NCBI GenBank assembly: GCA_036010965.1
Contig: DASCMO010000055.1
Span: forward strand, 1 to 20,283
Direction: 5' to 3'
Origin: GCA-2686265 sp036010965
GTDB lineage: Bacteria > Planctomycetota > UBA1135 > GCA-002686595
Length of the DNA: 20,283 nt
The notes beneath the pieces were generated by a model that did no database searches, was not told the origin of the DNA, and saw nothing but the letters and a program-made list of their open reading frames with translations. Position 1 is the first letter of the stretch, and every line of letters begins with the position of its first letter. Shown here in pieces: positions 6,944-13,831 of the stretch. The position numbers were made by a program, and so were the translations under genes.

Positions 6944-8254
6944 ATGAGCGAAACCTCGATCGACGAGATCATCACCGAGAGGGCCTTCAAGCGCTCCCTC
7001 GCCGCCCAGGGCGAGATGTTCTTCCGCCTCGCGAACAGCCTGCTGGGCCCCGGGCGCCCGGGCTGGACCCGCCGCCACCTCTACCAGGTCGTCAGCGAGG
7101 CCGACGCCCTCGAGTCCTTTCTCGACGACCACGGGGCGCGGGACAACCGCACCTTCCACCAACTGCGAGAGCTCGTCGCGTCCATCCGTGGCCTGGCCCA
7201 GGCAGGTTTCAGCTTGCGGCACCTGAGCGGACGGCTGGAGAGCTACGGGACCATGTTGGCCCTGAGCGGTGAGGCCGCGGGAGGCATCGAGAGGTCCATT
7301 GCCGGCGCGCGCGACTTCGTCGAGCGCAGCGTCGGCGCCCTGCTCGGGGCTTGCGTGGCTGAGGCGGGAGCGATTGGCATTGAACTTTCCTCTGAAGGAT
7401 TCCCATCTGACCGTTATCTTCCCGACAGTCGGAGGAAGAGGCTTCCCCGGAACGTGGGCGAGGAGGTCATCGAGGAGGAGGCCCAACACATCGCGGAGGT
7501 GGCCTCGAAGTACTTGCAGGTGTGCGACATGTTCGACGCGATCGGCGTGCGTCCTCTGCAGGAGGCCGAGGCTTGCGAGCGCTACCTGAGCGAGCGCTGC
7601 ACCGAGGAACAGGCGCGCGTCTACGAGGCGACGGTCCACAACCTCCAGTCGGCTTACGACACCTATGTCAAGAACACGGTGCTCGAGGCGGGCGATGAGC
7701 GCCTGCCGCGCCTGCGGGGGCACGCTTCCGCGGCCCTGCACCTGCTCGAAGCGGTCACCCTCCTGGCGCACTTCGTGGAGCGGCACGAGGCCAGCGACCG
7801 CCAGGAGAGCGCCGTGCGCCGCATCGACGAGGTTGTGAGCCGGCGGGAAGTGCGCCAACTGACCCTTAACATCCTGTTATGTGGGGCCCAACAGTTCATC
7901 GAGATGGGGCGGCCCTTGGCGGAGGACCTGCTCCCCTCCTACACCAACGTCCAGGAACTCGAGGTCGAGGTCGAGTTCGGCATGGTCCTTCACGCGCGCC
8001 CCATGTCGCTGATCGTGCGCATCGTGAGTCACCACGGGACGCCGGTGGAGATGGAGGTCGCCGGCTCGACCTGCAACGCCGGTTCGATCATGGACCTGAT
8101 GGTTGCGGTGGGCTCGAACTCCAGCGCGACGCGCTTTCTGTTCCGCGGGGATGAGCACCCCTTGCGGGACATCGAGGCCCTGTTCGAGAGTTCCCTGGGG
8201 GAGGGCGGGCTCTCGACCCTTCCCGAGACCCTCTCCTACCTGCGGGACGATTGA
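6944..8254 (+). CDS. Large protein with C-terminal HPr-like phosphocarrier domain
   Basis: The last ~95 of 436 residues form an HPr-like domain. The active-site block VLHARP carries the phosphorylatable histidine at H350, and AGSIMDLM supplies a serine at S381, exactly 31 residues later. This equals the His15-Ser46 spacing of classical HPr, the sites used by enzyme I and by HPr kinase. The RGDEHPLRDIEALF end also matches the HPr C-terminal helix. Residues 1-335 form a mostly helical, acidic region that I do not recognise (for example EEVIEEEAQHIAEVASKYLQ, 173-192). No membrane segment or signal peptide is visible. The chosen ATG (MSETSID) is preferred over an upstream in-frame start that adds ten unlike residues. 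No enzyme I, HPr kinase or EII gene is in the window. A regulatory phosphoprotein is plausible but inferred. Confidence 0.85.
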   Translation: MSETSIDEIITERAFKRSLAAQGEMFFRLANSLLGPGRPGWTRRHLYQVVSEADALESFLDDHGARDNRTFHQLRELVASIRGLAQAGFSLRHLSGRLESYGTMLALSGEAAGGIERSIAGARDFVERSVGALLGACVAEAGAIGIELSSEGFPSDRYLPDSRRKRLPRNVGEEVIEEEAQHIAEVASKYLQVCDMFDAIGVRPLQEAEACERYLSERCTEEQARVYEATVHNLQSAYDTYVKNTVLEAGDERLPRLRGHASAALHLLEAVTLLAHFVERHEASDRQESAVRRIDEVVSRREVRQLTLNILLCGAQQFIEMGRPLAEDLLPSYTNVQELEVEVEFGMVLHARPMSLIVRIVSHHGTPVEMEVAGSTCNAGSIMDLMVAVGSNSSATRFLFRGDEHPLRDIEALFESSLGEGGLSTLPETLSYLRDD

Positions 8255-8282
8255 GGTCCCGAAGGGCGCGCGCCCTGCCTCA
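8252..8282. terminator. Candidate bidirectional terminator hairpin between convergent genes
   Basis: The 25 bases between two convergent stop codons contain a perfect 14-base palindrome (8263-8276, agggcgcgcgccct). It is flanked by TGAGG (8252-8256) and CCTCA (8278-8282), which can pair as an outer stem. Both stop codons take part in that outer stem. There is no T-tract on either side, so intrinsic termination in the E. coli sense is not assured. Confidence 0.45.
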
Positions 8283-9017
8283 GACCCCCAGGGAGAGACG
8301 ATCAGCCAGGACACCGGGCAGGCCGGCGGCGCGGATGCGGGCCGCTTCGCGCTCAATGTCGTAAGTGGCGCGGCGTATCCAGACCAGGCCGAGGTCGCTG
8401 TCGAACAGGGCGTAGGCCGCGCGCTCGTCGTCGTCCCGCGGCTGGCCGACGCTGCCGACGTTGATCAGCGCGCGCCGGGCCTGGCCCACATCGATCTCCG
8501 CGTGATCGAAGCAGGTGGAGGTGCGCAGGGGGTCCTCGTGCAGGCGCAGCAGGGCCAGGGGCACGTGGCTGTGGCCCACGAAGCACACCGGCCGCTCCAT
8601 GATGTCCAGGGAGGGGTCGCCGTCGGTGGAACTCAGGATGTAGTCGAAGAGCTCGGGACGGTGGAAGGTGCCGTGGCCCACGCAGCAGTGCTCGAGCTCG
8701 GCGACGAGGGGCAAGGCCCTCAACCAGGCGAGCTCCTCCTCGGCCAGCACGCCCTGGGTCCAGAGCACGGCGGCTCGGGCGTATTGATTGAAGTAGAGGA
8801 TCTCCATCTCCCCGGCGCAGGCCGCGTCGTGGTTGCCCCTCACCACTTGCACATTCCGCTCGCGCAGGAGCTGGATGCACTCCCTGGGCGCCGCGCCGTA
8901 GCCCACGACGTCGCCGACGCTGATGATCTGCTGCACGCCCTCGCGGTCGAAGCACTCCAGAACGGTCTGCAAGGCGGACAGGTTGGCGTGGATGTCTCCC
9001 AGGATGCCGTACTTCAT
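8280..9017 (-). CDS. Calcineurin-like metallophosphoesterase, YfcE/ApaH-like
   Basis: This 245-residue cytoplasmic enzyme carries the full set of metallophosphoesterase motifs that bind two metal ions: GDIH (7-10), GDVVGYG (35-41), GNHD (61-64), GHGTFH (114-119) and GHSH (148-151). Members hydrolyse phosphodiesters or phosphomonoesters; the substrate cannot be read from the sequence. The compact size and the GDVVGYG form resemble the family often annotated as YfcE/DUF2437-type phosphodiesterases or diadenosine tetraphosphatase-like proteins. The ATG overlaps the TGA of the upstream membrane-protein gene as ATGA, so the two are probably translationally coupled and may act together. The 3' end is convergent with the HPr-domain gene across a hairpin. 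Confidence 0.88.
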   Translation of the reverse strand: MKYGILGDIHANLSALQTVLECFDREGVQQIISVGDVVGYGAAPRECIQLLRERNVQVVRGNHDAACAGEMEILYFNQYARAAVLWTQGVLAEEELAWLRALPLVAELEHCCVGHGTFHRPELFDYILSSTDGDPSLDIMERPVCFVGHSHVPLALLRLHEDPLRTSTCFDHAEIDVGQARRALINVGSVGQPRDDDERAAYALFDSDLGLVWIRRATYDIEREAARIRAAGLPGVLADRLSLGV

Positions 9018-9727
9018 GGGTGGTCGGTGGTGGCGGCGGGGCTGCTCGTGGCGGCGTGTGGTCGCGCGGCGAGCAGGCCGGCGCAGGTGGCGAGGGCCAG
9101 GACTCCGAGCCAGGTATCGGACCAACCCGAACCCCCCGCCGCGGCGAGGTCCAGATGTCGGGAGGCGTCCAGCAGCCGCGCCGCTCGCGCGGGCCAGAAT
9201 CCATCGCTTCCAATCAGGGCCGGAAGGGCCCAGGTCGCCAGCGGGAGCACGAGCATGCGAAGCGGGACGGGAAGGGGCAGGTGCAGCAGCAACAGCCCGG
9301 CCGCGGCCAGGTGAGCCAGAACGCCGACCAGCCCGAGACCGAGAGCCAGGGCATTCCAGGCAAGCGGCGGCCCGTGCCCCAGAAGGGACGTCGAAAGCGG
9401 GACGGCCAGGGTCAGGGCGACGGCCAGGCCGCCGCCGGCGAGCAGGCCCACCGCGCGCGCCGCGAGGCGTTGCGGGGCGGCGAGGCGCAGAAAAAACCAC
9501 TCACACTGCCCCAGGGCGCCGAGGGAAAGGGAGCTCCCGAAGAGCCCTGCCATAAATGAAACTTCGTAAATAAGCCCGTCAGGTCCGGACCCTTCGCCCC
9601 CTGCGCTGAGGGGGCTCAGGACCAGTGCCAGTTGCCAAGCCGCGAGGCAGAGGGCCAGGCCGACCCAGGCAGCCGGGCGCCGAAGGGTGTACAGCGCCAT
9701 CCAGCGGGCTACGGCCAGAAGGCTCAT
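9014..9727 (-). CDS. Multi-pass membrane protein of unknown function
   Basis: This 237-residue protein is Leu/Ala/Gly-rich, with about six hydrophobic segments (approximately residues 20-38, 56-74, 92-112, 124-148, 153-172 and 205-222). The N-terminus (SLLAVARWMALYTLRRP) is amphipathic and basic, like the start of ABC-2 type permease subunits such as heme-exporter CcmB. The segment count also fits that class, but no diagnostic motif was identified. The C-terminal tail is Ala/Thr/Ser-rich. No ATPase partner gene lies next to it. It is divergent from parB and overlaps the metallophosphoesterase start by 4 nt (ATGA). Its reading frame is supported by the coupling and by the periodic hydrophobic pattern. 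Confidence 0.65.
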   Translation of the reverse strand: MSLLAVARWMALYTLRRPAAWVGLALCLAAWQLALVLSPLSAGGEGSGPDGLIYEVSFMAGLFGSSLSLGALGQCEWFFLRLAAPQRLAARAVGLLAGGGLAVALTLAVPLSTSLLGHGPPLAWNALALGLGLVGVLAHLAAAGLLLLHLPLPVPLRMLVLPLATWALPALIGSDGFWPARAARLLDASRHLDLAAAGGSGWSDTWLGVLALATCAGLLAARPHAATSSPAATTDHP

Positions 9728-9796
9728 GGGTGCATTCTGGCCCCTGGCGATGGACGGATCCAGGAATGCCCGGCCGGCTCGTCGGGGGCGCCCGCC

Positions 9797-9831
9797 TTGA
9801 CTGTCGCCGGGGAAGGCTTAGCCTGCGCTCC
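9797..9831 (+). promoter_or_regulatory. Candidate leaderless promoter of parB
   Basis: TTGACT (9797-9802, five of six consensus bases) is separated by 16 bases from TAGCCT (9819-9824, of TAnnnT form). Only seven bases separate the -10 element from the parB ATG at 9832, so transcription would begin at or next to the start codon. No Shine-Dalgarno is present, which agrees with a leaderless transcript. Confidence 0.5.
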
Positions 9832-10704
9832 ATGAGCATGGAACGCAGACTGGGCCGTGGATTGAGCTCGCTTCTCGGGTCGCCCGCCGCCGGAGTGTCG
9901 GGTGAGAGGCCGTCCGAGATCTCCGTGGCGGAGATCCGGCCCAACCCTCACCAGCCGCGCCGAGCGTTCGAGGCCGAAGGCCTCGAGGAGCTGCGGGCGA
10001 GCATCGAGAGCCACGGAATCCTGCAGCCGGTGGTGGTTCGGCGCCATGGAGGTGCGTGGGAGCTGATCGCCGGCGAACGGCGCTTGCGGGCAGCGGTCCT
10101 GGCGGGGCTCGAGTCGATTCCGGCCCTGGTCCGTGAGGGCGTGTCGGATGACGAGATGCTGGAACTGGCCCTGGTCGAGAACCTGCAACGGCGCGACCTC
10201 GACGCGCTAGAGAAGGCACGCGGATACCAGGGCATGATGCAGTCCCTGGGGATGACCCACGAGCAGGTGGCCGACAAGGTGGGGTTGCAGCGCAGCTCGA
10301 TCACCAACCACCTGCGCCTGCTGGAGCTGACCGATGAGGTGCAGGAGGCGATCTCCTCTGGCCTGATCGGCATGACCCATGCCCGGGCCCTGCTGGGGGC
10401 TGGGGACGAGATGGAGCAGCGCCGCTTGCTTGGCCGGGTCGTGCGGGACGGCCTGTCGGCACGCCAGGTGGAGGGGCTGGTGGCGCGCGCTTCGGACAAG
10501 AAGCCGCGGGCCGCTCAGGCGGCGCGGCCCGAGCCAGCCCCGTGGGCTCGGGAGCTGGCCGACCGCATGCGCGAGCACCTCGGGACGCGGGTCGAGGTGC
10601 GCAACGCGAGCAAGGGCGTACGGGGCCAGATCGTGATCGAGTACTACGATCGCGAGGGCCTGGATAGCCTCTGTGATGCCCTGGCTCCGCGCTCGGAGCT
10701 GTAG
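9832..10704 (+). CDS. parB: ParB/Spo0J chromosome-partitioning protein (CTPase, parS-binding)
   Basis: ParB loads at parS sites and spreads as a CTP-dependent sliding clamp that stimulates ParA. The N-terminal RRLGRGLSSLLG (5-16) is the ParA-stimulating peptide. The CTP-binding/ParB nuclease-like domain includes NPHQPRRAF (38-46), GILQPVVVR (62-70) and GERRLRAA (81-88). VENLQRRDLDALEKA (115-129) is a conserved box. The helix-turn-helix MTHEQVADKVGLQRSSITNH (141-160) reads parS. The C-terminal dimerisation domain is about residues 236-290. The 290-residue length is normal. The ATG at 9832 is chosen because the N-terminal peptide starts directly after it; an in-frame ATG two codons later is also possible. 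A parS-like site lies 30 bases after the stop. parA is far away on the opposite strand. Confidence 0.96.
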   Translation: MSMERRLGRGLSSLLGSPAAGVSGERPSEISVAEIRPNPHQPRRAFEAEGLEELRASIESHGILQPVVVRRHGGAWELIAGERRLRAAVLAGLESIPALVREGVSDDEMLELALVENLQRRDLDALEKARGYQGMMQSLGMTHEQVADKVGLQRSSITNHLRLLELTDEVQEAISSGLIGMTHARALLGAGDEMEQRRLLGRVVRDGLSARQVEGLVARASDKKPRAAQAARPEPAPWARELADRMREHLGTRVEVRNASKGVRGQIVIEYYDREGLDSLCDALAPRSEL

Positions 10705-10734
10705 GGGCACACCATTCAGGCCGCCTCGAGCGGA

Positions 10735-10750
10735 TGTTCCCCGGGAAACA
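10735..10750. promoter_or_regulatory. parS: parS-like ParB-binding site
   Basis: The 16 bases TGTTCCCCGGGAAACA match the widespread parS consensus TGTTTCACGTGAAACA at 13 of 16 positions, keeping both TGTT/AACA ends and a near-perfect palindrome. The site lies between the parB stop and the stop of the convergent cyclophilin gene. Chromosomal parS sites commonly lie near parB and the replication origin. No second close match was seen elsewhere in the window. Confidence 0.8.
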
Positions 10751-10751
10751 T

Positions 10752-10790
10752 GGTCCGGCCTCCGCGCGCGAGAGGTCTGGGGGCGGGACC
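10752..10790. terminator. Weak hairpin between convergent parB and cyclophilin genes
   Basis: GGTCC (10752-10756) can pair with GGACC (10786-10790), and GCCTC (10758-10762) with GAGGT (10772-10776, one G-T pair). The inner loop is GC-rich and the right arm has a large bulge. It is the best hairpin in the 103-base convergent gap, but there is no T-tract, so a terminator role is only a possibility. Confidence 0.25.
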
Positions 10791-10807
10791 AAAGGCGGCG
10801 CAGCGCC

Positions 10808-11830
10808 TCAGAGCGCCACGGCGGCGTCGATCGCGACCGCGTTCTGGGGCCGATCGATCGAGCCCTCGGTGAGGGGAGAGCGGCTGATCGCCCGCACCAC
10901 CTCGAGGCCTTCGACCACCTGGCCAAAGACCGTGTAGCCCTCGTCCATCACGTGCGAAGGGTTGACGAGGATGTAGAACTGGCTCCCCGAGGCCTCTTCC
11001 GCGAGGGCGCTCTGCTTCTCCGCCCCCAGGGCACCAGCGAAGTGCCGCAGGCCGGTTTCCTCGGGCTCCAGGGTGTATTCCGGCCCTCCCAAGCCCCAGG
11101 TCTCCGGCGCGCCGCTGCGGGTGTTCGGGTCGCCGCCGGCGATCAGGTAGCTGTCGCGCACGCGGTGGAAGCGCGTGCCGCTGTAGTACCCCTCTGCGCA
11201 CAGCTTCAGGAAGTTCTCCACATGGCGCGGAGCACGGTCAGGATAGAGGACGATGACGATCTCGCCCTCGGTGGTCGAGAGGCGGACGCGGGGGGCGTCC
11301 GCGGGCGGCTCGGGGTTGGCGAAGACCGCGGAGTGCTGGACGCGGAACGCGGCGCTGTCGGCGAACACCCTGCTTAGGCGCTCGACCACCGTGCGCGGTG
11401 TCGCATCGGCCTCGAAGGAGAATCGTTCAGCCGCCAGGAGGTGTTCGGGGTGGTCCTGGGCCAGCTGCGCCAGGGCGGCCTGGGCCTGATCGAACTCTCC
11501 GTCTTCCGCATGGCTCAGGGCCAGGCTGTAGGAAGCCCAGGCGGCCGCCGGCGTCCCGGCGATCTCCGCCAGGACGGGCTCGATCTCGCCCGGATCGCCG
11601 AGGATGCCGATCCCGCTCTCGTCCAGGGCCAGGCCCAGGGCGTCCCAGCTCGCGTCCTTGTTCCCTTCGGCCTGGAGCTGGACGAAGCTCCAGCCCAGGA
11701 CCGCGGCGCAGACCAGGCCGGCGAGCACCGCGAACTTGGGCCAGTGGCGCTCGATCCAGAGGCTGACCCCCTCCTTCTCCTCGGTCGGAGCGAAGGTGAC
11801 GTCGGTGGCTTGTTTGTGCTGGTCAACCAT
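10808..11830 (-). CDS. Membrane-anchored cyclophilin-type peptidyl-prolyl isomerase
   Basis: The protein has a short cytoplasmic N-terminus, one hydrophobic segment at about 33-50 (FAVLAGLVCAAVLGWSFV), a helical region with TPR-like character (about 85-165) and a C-terminal cyclophilin domain (about 182-340). The domain shows TTEGEIVIVLYPDRAP, GTRFHRV (218-224, with the catalytic Arg equivalent in FHR), GGDPNTRSG, SGSQFYI (281-287) and YTVFGQVVEG. The arrangement puts the isomerase outside the cytoplasmic membrane, where it would assist folding of exported proteins. The conserved Gln before GGD (Q63 of human CypA) is Ala here. The middle region resembles the TPR part of YfgM-like membrane proteins, but this is weak. 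The ATG is five bases after a TAGCCT element, as at parB. It is convergent with parB. Confidence 0.9.
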   Translation of the reverse strand: MVDQHKQATDVTFAPTEEKEGVSLWIERHWPKFAVLAGLVCAAVLGWSFVQLQAEGNKDASWDALGLALDESGIGILGDPGEIEPVLAEIAGTPAAAWASYSLALSHAEDGEFDQAQAALAQLAQDHPEHLLAAERFSFEADATPRTVVERLSRVFADSAAFRVQHSAVFANPEPPADAPRVRLSTTEGEIVIVLYPDRAPRHVENFLKLCAEGYYSGTRFHRVRDSYLIAGGDPNTRSGAPETWGLGGPEYTLEPEETGLRHFAGALGAEKQSALAEEASGSQFYILVNPSHVMDEGYTVFGQVVEGLEVVRAISRSPLTEGSIDRPQNAVAIDAAVAL

Positions 11831-11841
11831 GGCGAAGGCTA
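11831..11841 (-). promoter_or_regulatory. Candidate -10 element for a leaderless cyclophilin transcript
   Basis: Reading the minus strand, TAGCCT (11841-11836) is followed by five bases and then the ATG at 11830. The hexamer is identical to the one before parB. No good -35 hexamer is seen at 16-18 bases; TTAGCC is the nearest. No Shine-Dalgarno is present. Confidence 0.35.
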
Positions 11842-12225
11842 AATGGGGCGTAAAGTGCGGCTAACTACAGGGAAGTTGCCGGTAGGTTAGGGTGAAGTTA
11901 ACGGCTAGCGTGGTTCTGGGCGGCGCTCGCGGGGGGTCCCGAGTAGAGCAATCTTGGCTGGCTCGCTGGCGTCCTATCCGGTCCGTTCATCGATGGCGCA
12001 GGGGTAGAGCGGGCTGGGGGACGCGGGCGGTCATGTCGCTGCCTTGGGGGCAGCGGTGGCAACCGCGTGACGCGACATTATATCGGTTGAGTATCGCGGG
12101 CCACAAGTTCGTGGGGACAGGGGCTACCATGCGGGTCTGGACAGATCGTCACGAAGGGCGGGGCGTGAGCGTAGTCCCCCAGGCTCGGCCCGATCCGCCT
12201 GCCTCCTCGACCAGAAACCGACGCC
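11831..12225. other. 395-bp gene-free stretch between divergent genes
   Basis: This is the only long gap in the window. It separates the minus-strand cyclophilin gene from the plus-strand envelope cluster and should hold the promoters of both. Near 12056-12084 a possible plus-strand promoter is GTGGCA, 17 bases, TATATC, inside the most AT-rich spot (cgacattatatcgg). The same spot is flanked by short inverted repeats: CAACCG (12060-12065) with CGGTTG (12084-12089), and CGCGA (12071-12075) with TCGCG (12094-12098). This would leave a leader of about 130 bases before the ATG at 12226. No credible small gene, tRNA or known riboswitch was recognised. Confidence 0.45.
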
Positions 12226-13731
12226 ATGCACTCCGTACTTCTCGTTCTCCTGCTGAGCACCGGCGCGAGCGACCCGCAGGCTGTGGTCACGGACGCCCTC
12301 GCGCCGCTGATCCTCGTCCGGCACGAGGCGCCGCCCCAGGATCCCGACCGCGACAAGGAATACGAGCGCCGGCGCGAGGCCGCCGGCAAGGACGTGGAGG
12401 CCCTGTGGGACCTGCATATCTGGTGTTCGTCCTTCGGCATGAGCAAGCAGAGCCGCTCCTGTCTGCGTGCGATCCTCAAGAGCGACTCGGACCACAGGCC
12501 GGCGCACGAGGCCAGCGGACATCTCTTCTTCGACGGGAAGTGGTTCACGACCCAGAAGAAGCTCGACAAGTACAAGAAGGCGGAGGGGGAGCGCATCGCC
12601 AAGGAGAAGGGCCTGGTGCGCTTCGAGGACGAGTGGGTGCCCGAGGCCGACCTGCCCTTCCTGCGCCGCGGCCTGGTGCGCGATGGAGCTGGCGAGTGGG
12701 TTTCCAAGGAGGACCTGGAGCGCCAGGAGGCCGGCTGGATCCGCCAGGATCTGGTCTGGATCAAGCCTGAGGAGGCCGAGAACGTCGACAAGGGCCTGTG
12801 GAAGTGCGGCGAGCGCTGGCTCGACCAGGTCGAAGCGGACAAGTACCACTCCAGTCTCGAGCGCTGGTGGATCATCCCCGGCGACCACTTCCTGCTCCAC
12901 AGCACCTGTGACCGAGAGGTCGCGGAGAAAGCCCTCGAGGTAATGGAGCGCGCCTGGCGCGACCTGCGGAGGGTGTTCGGGATCGTGCCTGCGCGCCCGG
13001 TGGCGGTGGCGCTCCTGCGCGACTCCGGGCAGTACGGGCGCTTCGCGGCGGGCGACCAGGCCACCGGACGGCCGGCGGTGGAGTTCGCGGCGCTCTCCTC
13101 GGTGCACTACGCCTTCTTCGCCGACGCCTGGTTCGACCTGAAGACGAACGAGTACAAGGGCGGCGGCGTCGCTTACTGGGACGCGTCCACCGACGCCGGG
13201 AATTCCTTTGGCCCGCACGCGGCGCGCCACGCGGCGGCGCACTCGTTCGTCGAGGCCCTCGACCCCAGCCCCGTCGCCCTCGCCAAGGCGCTGACGGCCT
13301 CGAACCCCGAGACCATCCGCAGGGCGTTCTACAAGGAAAAGAAGCTGCCCGAGTGGTTCCGCTACGGAGCGGCTGCCTACGCGGAGCGTTACTTCATCGA
13401 CAGCCTCGTGGCTGCAGGCGGGAACCCGCACTGGGCGCGTGAGTGGTCGATCCAGAACATCGCCGCCAAGGGCGGCCTGCGGCCCGTGCGCCAGGTGTTC
13501 AGCGGAGAACTGTCGGTGTCGGATCCGAGCGGTTCGTCCAAGCTCATCAACGAGCGCGGACTCGTGATGGCCTTCATCCTCGACGGGGCCTGCGCGGAGG
13601 TGCTCGAGCGCCACAAGGCCATCCGCGACGCCCTGGAGGCTGGCGATCAGGACCTCTCAAAGCTCTTCGGGGCGCTAGAAACCGAGATCAACAAGCACTC
13701 CAGCGACCTGCGCAAGTTCGCGGGGCTCTAG
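12226..13731 (+). CDS. Exported protein with five W-repeats and a degenerate zinc-peptidase-like domain
   Basis: This 501-residue protein starts with a short hydrophobic stretch (SVLLVLLLSTGAS, 3-15) that can act as a signal peptide. Residues about 101-205 contain five degenerate repeats of roughly 20-30 residues centred on a tryptophan: FFDGKWF (101-107), FEDEWVP (133-139), GAGEWVS (154-160), RQDLVWIK (173-180) and KCGERWLD (193-200), most followed by an acidic xEDL-like segment. The C-terminal half, including HFLLHSTCDREVAEKALEVM, resembles gluzincin-type domains of DUF1570-like exported proteins. At the expected HExxH position it reads HAAAH (335-339), without the catalytic Glu. It is therefore probably not an active protease. 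PEWFRYGAAAYAERYF (367-382) looks like the usual downstream Glu helix, here with E380. The function is unknown; a structural or binding role in the envelope is an inference. Confidence 0.75.
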   Translation: MHSVLLVLLLSTGASDPQAVVTDALAPLILVRHEAPPQDPDRDKEYERRREAAGKDVEALWDLHIWCSSFGMSKQSRSCLRAILKSDSDHRPAHEASGHLFFDGKWFTTQKKLDKYKKAEGERIAKEKGLVRFEDEWVPEADLPFLRRGLVRDGAGEWVSKEDLERQEAGWIRQDLVWIKPEEAENVDKGLWKCGERWLDQVEADKYHSSLERWWIIPGDHFLLHSTCDREVAEKALEVMERAWRDLRRVFGIVPARPVAVALLRDSGQYGRFAAGDQATGRPAVEFAALSSVHYAFFADAWFDLKTNEYKGGGVAYWDASTDAGNSFGPHAARHAAAHSFVEALDPSPVALAKALTASNPETIRRAFYKEKKLPEWFRYGAAAYAERYFIDSLVAAGGNPHWAREWSIQNIAAKGGLRPVRQVFSGELSVSDPSGSSKLINERGLVMAFILDGACAEVLERHKAIRDALEAGDQDLSKLFGALETEINKHSSDLRKFAGL

Positions 13732-13831
13732 CAATCCGCTCGGGAATGCTCTGCCTAGATGGTGCCTTCCCCGCCCCCCACGGGTCGCCCTCCGCGGGCC
13801 CTTCTCGACGATTCCCACGAACCTCCCCCTC

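Noticed and set aside
11990..12060. tRNA-like D-arm (gatggcgcaggggtagagcg)
   Set aside because: No matching anticodon stem, TpsiC arm or acceptor stem could be assembled downstream; the D-stem itself has a mismatch.
11892..12770. Plus-strand open frame beginning in the intergenic gap
   Set aside because: It overlaps the exported W-repeat protein in another frame, and its translation becomes Gly/Arg/Pro-rich with no domain or signal pattern.
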